Assembly: GCA_032622095.1 (NCBI GenBank)
Contig: CP136069.1
Location: 128,571,123-128,635,122, forward strand
DNA from: Siphonodentalium dalli
Taxonomy: Eukaryota > Mollusca > Scaphopoda > Gadilida > Siphonodentaliidae
Direction: 5' to 3'
Length of the DNA: 64,000 nucleotides
How positions within the stretch are numbered: position 1 is the stretch's first letter; each line of letters begins with the position of its first letter. Made by a program: the position numbers and the translations under genes. This document shows, piece after piece, positions 29,192 through 38,500 of this stretch. The notes under the pieces are model-generated. The model made no database searches, was not told the origin of the DNA, and was given only the letters and a program-made list of their open reading frames with translations.

Positions 29192-29680
29192 TTAACATCG
29201 TTTTGTGTTTTTCTTATATCTTGACATATCTTTCCCATGAGAACCAATAGCTTTTGCGAATTCATCACTTTTCTCTGTATCTTTAGATTCTTTACAAGGA
29301 AGACGAAATCTGACTTTTGTCTCAGTAGAAGGCTTCATGATACTTTTAGGTTCTTTTTCTTTCGCAGCCAATATTTTTTCTTTTTTGATCTGTTTCTGTT
29401 CTTTCGATTTCTGAACATCATGAACCCTGATTGGTATATCTATCTCTTCTGCAACGAAACGAAGATTCACTTTTACTTCTTGATGCGTTACTTGTGTTTT
29501 CACGTCAATATCCCTGCGAAGACATCTCAGTTCATCTAAAATCGCTTTTAAAATGAGTGTATCTCCACCAATAGTCATTGTCGTATTAGCTTGGCCTGTT
29601 GACTGTGGTGCCGCATATGTATTCTGTACAACAGGATTACTGTATATCTCACTCTGAAGAAATTCTGTTAACGGATCCAT
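29192..29680 (-). CDS. Unknown stem-loop-ended protein with LxCxE motif (162 aa), cassette 2 minus gene
   Basis: I start at 29680 (MDPLTEFLQSE) because the longer open frame begins with an ATG inside the TATA box (TGTATAAAAATA). No family is recognised. Residues 41-62 form a probable short helix or coiled coil (LILKAILDELRCLRRDI), residues 90-115 are Lys/Glu-rich, and LPCKE at 127-131 followed by SKDTEKSDE is an LxCxE motif with acidic residues after it, the arrangement used by DNA tumour virus proteins to bind retinoblastoma family members. The motif may be chance. A histone-type stem-loop follows the gene, and it forms a divergent pair with the 155-aa gene at 30303. Confidence 0.6.
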   Translation of the reverse strand: MDPLTEFLQSEIYSNPVVQNTYAAPQSTGQANTTMTIGGDTLILKAILDELRCLRRDIDVKTQVTHQEVKVNLRFVAEEIDIPIRVHDVQKSKEQKQIKKEKILAAKEKEPKSIMKPSTETKVRFRLPCKESKDTEKSDEFAKAIGSHGKDMSRYKKNTKRC

Positions 29681-29716
29681 CTTTGATAGCAATGCAATGT
29701 AACGTTGATCAAATTC

Positions 29717-30270
29717 GAAAATATTTTTATACATTTGACACGGGCGTCAATGAAATCACATGTCGCATTGACGTTAAAATTGACAAATGTTTCCTGGCAT
29801 TGTGTTTTTTCAGAGACGGATCAGCATTCATATTTTTCTTGATCATTATTGCATAGCGATCAAACAAATGTTTTTTATTTCGTTAGATCATTATCTATTA
29901 TTTGGTACACATGATTGATATATTTGTTACCTCGTTAGGAAAATATGGAATGTTTTTCTAGTTTTGTTTTTGGAGATGTACATATTTTATACATAAAACT
30001 GAACACAAGAAAACATACTGAACATTTTTCTTCATCATTACAATCGATAACTTTACTTGGTCATCGTTTATGAACGAAGATGAATTCATATGTTAAAATA
30101 TCTTAATTAATTGCATATACTATCATGAATTTAATCTATAACATATCGAAATAGTGAAAACTACAGATAATGCACTGAAAAGAAACACAACGTCAGGGAG
30201 CATTTGTCATTTTAACGTCAAAGTATTATGTGCTTTCTCTACCGCCCGCACAATCGTAATATATGTTCAA
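29717..30270. promoter_or_regulatory. Divergent control region of cassette 2 (554 bp)
   Basis: Almost identical to 28109-28660. Differences include the minus-side module, where CGGTAGAG is replaced by CGTCAATG, a few single-base changes and a 2-base insertion near 30190. The TATA box for the minus gene is at about 29725-29732. Homology stops about 15 bases after the TATA on the minus side and at ATGTTCAA on the plus side, then resumes in the ~17 bases before the plus-strand ATG. Confidence 0.75.
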
Positions 30271-30302
30271 GACGGATCTTCTGACTTATTCTACATTCAA
30301 AG

Positions 30303-30770
30303 ATGACTGCTGTAAACATAACAGATCTTGACGAGATAATGGTACAGGGGGTATACTGTAAAGCAGTGTGCGGCGGCGAAGAAATATCTCTGTTTTGGAG
30401 GGCACTCAGCGTTGCGGTTTACGGGACGACCGATGGATGGATGGTTCTGAGAGATGCGGCAGTTGACCTGTACTACGCAGAGAGTGACGAACTTGGTGCG
30501 TCGGCACAAGATTTACGGCGCACACCACTTTTGGCTGAATCAAGATTGATGGTTGAATTAGCGGCGACTGTTATACAGCGACCTATCGTCATGTTTGATG
30601 CTACCAAAGGCGGCTACAAATCAACACCAAGATTCAAGTCATCAATAACTCTAGTGTGGATCCCACACGTTTGCCACGAGCATTATTGTGAATGCGAAAT
30701 ATGGATGAGGCGAGGAGACAAATCAATTGAAGTTTTGGCGAACAAAGAAGTTCAATGTGGCGGATTCTAA
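30303..30770 (+). CDS. OTU-like protein lacking the catalytic cysteine (155 aa), cassette 2 plus gene
   Basis: The pattern GGEEISLFWRALSVAVYG near residues 24-41, then LRDAAVDLYY, then ELAATVIQRPIVMFDA (about 90-105) and a terminal CHEHYCECEIW follows the order of motifs in OTU-type cysteine proteases: the Cys-loop with FRALS-x-x-x-YG, the central helices, the ...A..l.rPI.v strand and the final HY. The position of the nucleophile Cys is Ser (or Leu, depending on alignment), so if this is an OTU fold it is probably inactive, perhaps a ubiquitin-binding or decoy protein. Resemblance is weak and made by eye. The gene has the conserved cassette leader before its ATG and a histone-type stem-loop 19 bases after its stop. 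Confidence 0.5.
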   Translation: MTAVNITDLDEIMVQGVYCKAVCGGEEISLFWRALSVAVYGTTDGWMVLRDAAVDLYYAESDELGASAQDLRRTPLLAESRLMVELAATVIQRPIVMFDATKGGYKSTPRFKSSITLVWIPHVCHEHYCECEIWMRRGDKSIEVLANKEVQCGGF

Positions 30771-30789
30771 ACTATAACAAAAATAAAAC

Positions 30790-30805
30790 GGCCCTTTTCA
30801 GGGCC
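30790..30805 (+). terminator. Histone-type 3' stem-loop after the OTU-like gene
   Basis: GGCCCTTTTCAGGGCC, preceded by AAAAC and followed by ACCAAATATTC and then purine-rich GAAAAGAAAAAC, matches both parts of a metazoan histone 3' processing signal: stem-loop with ACCA flank and a histone downstream element about 11 bases later. This is the best example of the five. Confidence 0.87.
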
Positions 30806-30885
30806 ACCAAATATTCGAAAAGAAAAACTCTTGATTGCTAATTGATATTTTCCAAAGTGAGATTTTCCTTTTGAACAAAAATAAT

Positions 30886-31320
30886 TCTAAGTCCATTTTC
30901 ATTTTTTCCGATCAGAAATATCACATCAATGACAGGAATATCTATCCTCAGGGGGGAACTATGGCCCAGTACCCATCAGTGGGGGGCACTATGGCCCAGT
31001 ACCCCCAGTGGGGCACTATGGCCCAGTACCCCCCAGTGGGGGGCACTATGGCCCAGTACCCCCCAGTGGGGGGCACTATGGCCCAGTATCGAATACTGGA
31101 CCATAGATCGTCCAGTATTCGATACTGGGCCATAGTGCCCCCACTGGGGGGCACTATGGCCCAGTATCGAATACTGGACGATCTATGGTCCAGTATTCGA
31201 TACTGGGCCATAGTGCCCCCCACTGGGGGGTACTGGGCCATAGTGCCCCCCACTGGGGGGTACTGGGCCATAGTGCCCCCCACTGGGGGGTACTGGGCCA
31301 TAGTGCCCCCCATTACTACT
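30886..31320 (-). repeat. Right terminal inverted repeat of the Polinton (435 bp, fold-back)
   Basis: Read inward from 31320 it matches the left terminal repeat: AGTAGTAAT, 30-bp G/C-rich units, then a 26-bp-arm hairpin. It is longer because a second hairpin and a second run of units follow in the opposite orientation before the shared inner sequence. Hairpins lie at 31154-31213 and 31076-31135; their 8-base centres are reverse complements of each other. The whole 30950-31320 stretch is therefore a large near-palindrome. Confidence 0.9.
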
Positions 31321-31326
31321 CACGAT
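31321..31326. other. Polinton target site duplication, right copy
   Basis: CACGAT immediately follows the ACTACT terminus, after which the satellite/MITE sequence continues as GTACTCGC. Confidence 0.95.
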
Positions 31327-34300
31327 GTACTCGCTCCCCGACTCTAGAACACATTTAGCTCCCTGATTCCTATATATATGTATATGTGTGAATAACAGCG
31401 TTTCTTATAGTATTTTATCAAAATATAGACCTTACTGAAATCAAAAATGGATTATATCGAGCAGTAGTGGTTTATTTTTCCAATATGAGGCATCCTGAAA
31501 ATTAGTGTCAATCCTCAAAATAAAGCAAATTTTTTTTGCTTTTTTTTAAATTTTACTAGCTAATGCATCTTGTATAACTGAAGTATGTCCTTATATACCA
31601 TAATATTACTAAATTGAAGAGGAAATGTTAATATACATTTTGAGAGGGATATATTGTCCAATTTTAAACCCTTTTCATGCAGAATTTGGCAATTTATAAT
31701 AAATATTTACCAAAATTAACAGAAAATAAAAAAATATATATTTTAATAGCAATGTAAAGCAACCATAAGTCAATTTAAATATCGAAACATTATGATACAA
31801 CATCAGACACAGCCTCAGGCATGAAATTTACCAGATGGCAGGGCATACTGTCTGTTTAACAAAGCTGCCATGACAGTTTTGCACGACAGTAACTCTAGTG
31901 GTGATGCCATCACCCCCCCCCCCGACTTGGGGTGGGGCTACGGTCCCAGATAAGGCTACTGGGTGCCGGAAAAGTTTAATTGGGTCAAATGACACATTTT
32001 CCCAATGGGGGGGGGGCTAACACTCCTCAAAATTGTGGGGAGGGGGGCTTTAGACCCCCTGACCCCCTAATGGTACCTGACATCCATGGAAAATTACCAG
32101 ATTTATCACTTTCTTTACTATCTACAGGCGAATCCATGTGCGTTTCTTCTTTAAATCTGTCCAAAATGTGGTCATTTTCATTTGAAAATAAGAAAATATG
32201 GAAATAACAACTTATCATGGTGAGACGTGAAATTTCGTAAAATTCAAATTTTTCTTATAGGAATCACGGAACTAAATGGTTTCCCATAGGCGACAGTGTT
32301 AACGTTTCGGCCAAATTCGCTGAATTGAAGCTTGCAGGCCATACCAGTGATGTTTACCCAGCTAGATTGACACCAGTTGATCACGAAAATGCAAGAAAAA
32401 TCATAGGTCATGTGTTTACTTTTTAAAATAAATCCCCAAGTGTACGACAGGGCTATCTCACAGCCAAATTTGATCTGGAAAAACCCAGATCTACAACAGC
32501 TAGTTAAATACATTTCCCGCTCACACAAATCCGTTCCCCCATTCATTCACCAGTTTAAATTATTTAGATATTATGTACAAATCAAATAAACGCGATGTCA
32601 TCCTTTAATAACGTGTCGCATGTATCAGGTGAAGGTCATTCTTCAGTTACCTTCACCTTTAGGGTTCCACGATGTACTCGCTCCCCGACTCTAGAACACA
32701 TTTAGCTCCCTGATTCCTATATATATGTATATGTGTGAATAACAGCGTTTCTTATAGTATTTTATCAAAATATAGACCTTACTGAAATCAAAAATGGATT
32801 ATATCGAGCAGTAGTGGTTTATTTTTCCAATATGAGGCATCCTGAAAATTAGTGTCAATCCTCAAAATAAAGCAAATTTTTTTTGCTTTTTTTTAAATTT
32901 TACTAGCTAATGCATCTTGTATAACTGAAGTATGTCCTTATATACCATAATATTACTAAATTGAAGAGGAAATGTTAATATACATTTTGAGAGGGATATA
33001 TTGTCCAATTTTAAACCCTTTTCATGCAGAATTTGGCAATTTATAATAAATATTTACCAAAATTAACAGAAAATAAAAAAAAATATATTTTAATAGCAAT
33101 GTAAAGCAACCATAAGTCAATTTAAATATCGAAACATTATGATACAACATCAGACACAGCCTCAGGCATGAAATTTACCAGATGGCAGGGCATACTGTCT
33201 GTTTAACAAAGCTGCCATGACAGTTTTGCACGACAGTAACTCTAGTGGTGATGCCATCACCCCCCCCCCCCGACTTGGGGTGGGGCTACGGTCCCAGATA
33301 AGGCTACTGGGTGCCGGAAAAGTTTAATTGGGTCAAATGACACATTTTCCCAATGGGGGGGGGCTAACACTCCTCAAAATTGTGGGGAGGGGGGATTTAG
33401 ACCCCCTGACCCCCTAATGGTACCTGACATCCATGGAAAATTACCAGATTTATCACTTTCTTTACTATCTACAGGCGAATCCATGTGCGTTTCTTCTTTA
33501 AATCTGTCCAAAATGTGGTCATTTTCATTTGAAAATAAGAAAATATGGAAATAACAACTTATCATGGTGAGACGTGAAATTTCGTAAAATTCAAATTTTT
33601 CTTATAGGAATCACGGAACTAAATGGTTTCCCATAGGCGACAGTGTTAACGTTTCGGCCAAATTCGCTGAATTGAAGCTTGCAGGCCATACCAGTGATGT
33701 TTACCCAGCTAGATTGACACCAGTTGATCACGAAAATGCAAGAAAAATCATAGGTCATGTGTTTACTTTTTAAAATAAATCCCCAAGTGTACGACAGGGC
33801 TATCTCACAGCCATATTTGATCTGGAAAAACCCAGATCTACAACAGCTAGTTAAATACATTTCCCGCTCACACAAATCCGTTCCCCCATTCATTCACCAG
33901 TTTAAATTATTTAGATATTATGTACAAATCAAATAAACGCGATGTCATCCTTTAATAACGTGTCGCATGTATCAGGTGAAGGTCATTCTTCAGTTACCTT
34001 CACCTTTAGGGTTCCACGATGTACTCGCTCCCCGACTCTAGAACACATTTAGCTCCCTGATTCCTATATATATGTATATGTGTGAATAACAGCGTTTCTT
34101 ATAGTATTTTATCAAAATATAGACCTTACTGAAATCAAAAATGGATTATATCGAGCAGTAGTGGTTTATTTTTCCAATATGAGGCATCCTGAAAATTAGT
34201 GTCAATCCTCAAAATAAAGCAAAAAAAATTTGCTTTTTTTTAAATTTTACTAGCTAATGCATCTTGTATAACTGAAGTATGTCCTTATATACCATAATAT

Positions 34301-34643
34301 TACTAAATTGAAGAGGAAATGTTAATATACATTTTGAGAGGGATATATTGTCCAATTTTAAACCCTTTTCATGCAGAATTTGGCAATTTATAATAAATAT
34401 TTACCAAAATTAACAGAAAATAAAAAAAAAAATATTTTAATAGCAATGTAAAGCAACCATAAGTCAATTTAAATATCGAAACATTATGATACAACATCAG
34501 ACACAGCCTCAGGCATGAAATTTACCAGATGGCAGGGCATACTGTCTGTTTAACAAAGCTGCCATGACAGTTTTGCACGACAGTAACTCTAGTGGTGATG
34601 CCATCACCCCCCCCCCCCCCGACTTGGGGTGGGGCTACGGTCC

Positions 34644-35530
34644 CAGATAAGGCTACTGGGTGCCGGAAAAGTTTAATTGGGTCAAATGACACATTTTCCC
34701 AATGGGGGGGGGCTAACACTCCTCAAAATTGTGGGGAGGGGGGCTTTAGACCCCCTGACCCCCTAATGGTACCTGACATCCATGGAAAATTACCAGATTT
34801 ATCACTTTCTTTACTATCTACAGGCGAATCCATGTGCGTTTCTTCTTTAAATCTGTCCAAAATGTGGTCATTTTCATTTGAAAATAAGAAAATATGGAAA
34901 TAACAACTTATCATGGTGAGACGTGAAATTTCGTAAAATTCAAATTTTTCTTATATATATGTATATGTGTGAATAACAGCGTTTCTTATAGTATTTTATC
35001 AAAATATAGACCTTACTGAAATCAAAAATGGATTATATCGAGCAGTAGTGGTTTATTTTTCCAATATGAGGCATCCTGAAAATTAGTGTCAATCCTCAAA
35101 ATAAAGCAAAAAAATTTTGCTTTTTTTTTAATTTTACTAGCTAATGCATCTTGTATAACTGAAGTATGTCCTTATATACCATAATATTACTAAATTGAAG
35201 AGGAAATGTTAATATACATTTTGAGAGGGATATATTGTCCAATTTTAAACCCTTTTCATGCAGAATTTGGCAATTTATAATAAATATTTACCAAAATTAA
35301 CAGAAAATAAAAAAAAAAATATTTTAATAGCAATGTAAAGCAACCATAAGTCAATTTAAATATCGAAACATTATGATACAACATCAGACACAGCCTCAGG
35401 CATGAAATTTACCAGATGGCAGGGCATACTGTCTGTTTAACAAAGCTGCCATGACAGTTTTGCACGACAGTAACTCTAGTGGTGATGCCATCACCCCCCC
35501 CCCCCCCGACTTGGGGTGGGGCTACGGTCC
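34644..35530. repeat. Short satellite monomer S4 (MITE-empty site)
   Basis: This 887-bp monomer is the only short one to the right of the Polinton. It has the same empty-site junction near 34953. Confidence 0.9.
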
Positions 35531-38500
35531 CAGATAAGGCTACTGGGTGCCGGAAAAGTTTAATTGGGTCAAATGACACATTTTCCCAATGGGGGGGGGG
35601 GCTAACACTCCTCAAAATTGTGGGGAGGGGGGCTTTAGACCCCCTGACCCCCTAATGGTACCTGACATCCATGGAAAATTACCAGATTTATCACTTTCTT
35701 TACTATCTACAGGCGAATCCATGTGCGTTTCTTCTTTAAATCTGTCCAAAATGTGGTCATTTTCATTTGAAAATAAGAAAATATGGAAATAACAACTTAT
35801 CATGGTGAGACGTGAAATTTCGTAAAATTCAAATTTTTCTTATAGGAATCACGGAACTAAATGGTTTCCCATAGGCGACAGTGTTAACGTTTCGGCCAAA
35901 TTCGCTGAATTGAAGCTTGCAGGCCATACCAGTGATGTTTACCCAGCTAGATTGACACCAGTTGATCACGAAAATGCAAGAAAAATCATAGGTCATGTGT
36001 TTACTTTTTAAAATAAATCCCCAAGTGTACGACAGGGCTATCTCACAGCCAAATTTGATCTGGAAAAACCCAGATCTACAACAGCTAGTTAAATACATTT
36101 CCCGCTCACACAAATCCGTTCCCCCATTCATTCACCAGTTTAAATTATTTAGATATTATGTACAAATCAAATAAACGCGATGTCATCCTTTAATAACGTG
36201 TCGCATGTATCAGGTGAAGGTCATTCTTCAGTTACCTTCACCTTTAGGGTTCCACGATGTACTCGCTCCCCGACTCTAGAACACATTTAGCTCCCTGATT
36301 CCTATATATATGTATATGTGTGAATAACAGCGTTTCTTATAGTATTTTATCAAAATATAGACCTTACTGAAATCAAAAATGGATTATATCGAGCAGTAGT
36401 GGTTTATTTTTCCAATATGAGGCATCCTGAAAATTAGTGTCAATCCTCAAAATAAAGCAAAAAATTTTTGCTTTTTTTTAAATTTTACTAGCTAATGCAT
36501 CTTGTATAACTGAAGTATGTCCTTATATACCATAATATTACTAAATTGAAGAGGAAATGTTAATATACATTTTGAGAGGGATATATTGTCCAATTTTAAA
36601 CCCTTTTCATGCAGAATTTGGCAATTTATAATAAATATTTACCAAAATTAACAGAAAATAAAAAAAAATATATTTTAATAGCAATGTAAAGCAACCATAA
36701 GTCAATTTAAATATCGAAACATTATGATACAACATCAGACACAGCCTCAGGCATGAAATTTACCAGATGGCAGGGCATACTGTCTGTTTAACAAAGCTGC
36801 CATGACAGTTTTGCACGACAGTAACTCTAGTGGTGATGCCATCACCCCCCCCCCCCCCCGACTTGGGGTGGGGCTACGGTCCCAGATAAGGCTACTGGGT
36901 GCCGGAAAAGTTTAATTGGGTCAAATGACACATTTTCCCAATGGGGGGGGGGGCTAACACTCCTCAAAATTGTGGGGAGGGGGGCTTTAGACCCCCTGAC
37001 CCCCTAATGGTACCTGACATCCATGGAAAATTACCAGATTTATCACTTTCTTTACTATCTACAGGCGAATCCATGTGCGTTTCTTCTTTAAATCTGTCCA
37101 AAATGTGGTCATTTTCATTTGAAAATAAGAAAATATGGAAATAACAACTTATCATGGTGAGACGTGAAATTTCGTAAAATTCAAATTTTTCTTATAGGAA
37201 TCACGGAACTAAATGGTTTCCCATAGGCGACAGTGTTAACGTTTCGGCCAAATTCGCTGAATTGAAGCTTGCAGGCCATACCAGTGATGTTTACCCAGCT
37301 AGATTGACACCAGTTGATCACGAAAATGCAAGAAAAATCATAGGTCATGTGTTTACTTTTTAAAATAAATCCCCAAGTGTACGACAGGGCTATCTCACAG
37401 CCAAATTTGATCTGGAAAAACCCAGATCTACAACAGCTAGTTAAATACATTTCCCGCTCACAAAAATCCGTTCCCCCATTCATTCACCAGTTTAAATTAT
37501 TTAGATATTATGTACAAATCAAATAAACGCGATGTCATCCTTTAATAACGTGTCGCATGTATCAGGTGAAGGTCATTCTTCAGTTACCTTCACCTTTAGG
37601 GTTCCACGATGTACTCGCTCCCCGACTCTAGAACACATTTAGCTCCCTGATTCCTATATATATGTATATGTGTGAATAACAGCGTTTCTTATAGTATTTT
37701 ATCAAAATATAGACCTTACTGAAATCAAAAATGGATTATATCGAGCAGTAGTGGTTTATTTTTCCAATATGAGGCATCCTGAAAATTAGTGTCAATCCTC
37801 AAAATAAAGCAAAAAAAATTTGCTTTTTTTTAAATTTTACTAGCTAATGCATCTTGTATAACTGAAGTATGTCCTTATATACCATAATATTACTAAATTG
37901 AAGAGGAAATGTTAATATACATTTTGAGAGGGATATATTGTCCAATTTTAAACCCTTTTCATGCAGAATTTGGCAATTTATAATAAATATTTACCAAAAT
38001 TAACAGAAAATAAAAAAAAAAATATTTTAATAGCAATGTAAAGCAACCATAAGTCAATTTAAATATCGAAACATTATGATACAACATCAGACACAGCCTC
38101 AGGCATGAAATTTACCAGATGGCAGGGCATACTGTCTGTTTAACAAAGCTGCCATGACAGTTTTGCACGACAGTAACTCTAGTGGTGATGCCATCACCCC
38201 CCCCCCCGACTTGGGGTGGGGCTACGGTCCCAGATAAGGCTACTGGGTGCCGGAAAAGTTTAATTGGGTCAAATGACACATTTTCCCAATGGGGGGGGGC
38301 TAACACTCCTCAAAATTGTGGGGAGGGGGGCTTTAGACCCCCTGACCCCCTAATGGTACCTGACATCCATGGAAAATTACCAGATTTATCACTTTCTTTA
38401 CTATCTACAGGCGAATCCATGTGCGTTTCTTCTTTAAATCTGTCCAAAATGTGGTCATTTTCATTTGAAAATAAGAAAATATGGAAATAACAACTTATCA

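Larger units (their letters stand above)
14202..31320. mobile_element. Polinton/Maverick (adintovirus-like) element, apparently complete
   Basis: The element is 17,119 bp and flanked by a perfect 6-bp target duplication, CACGAT (14196-14201 and 31321-31326). Its ends are AGTAGTAAT... and ...ATTACTACT, matching the AG...CT ends and 6-bp duplications known for Polintons. It encodes the full diagnostic set: protein-primed PolB, RVE integrase with chromodomain, FtsK/HerA-type packaging ATPase, adenain-like protease, a double-jelly-roll-type major capsid protein and a penton-like protein. All are open without visible stops or frameshifts. The perfect duplication and intact genes suggest a recent insertion. 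Whether it should be called a transposon or an integrated adintovirus is a naming matter; both share this gene set. Confidence 0.95.
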
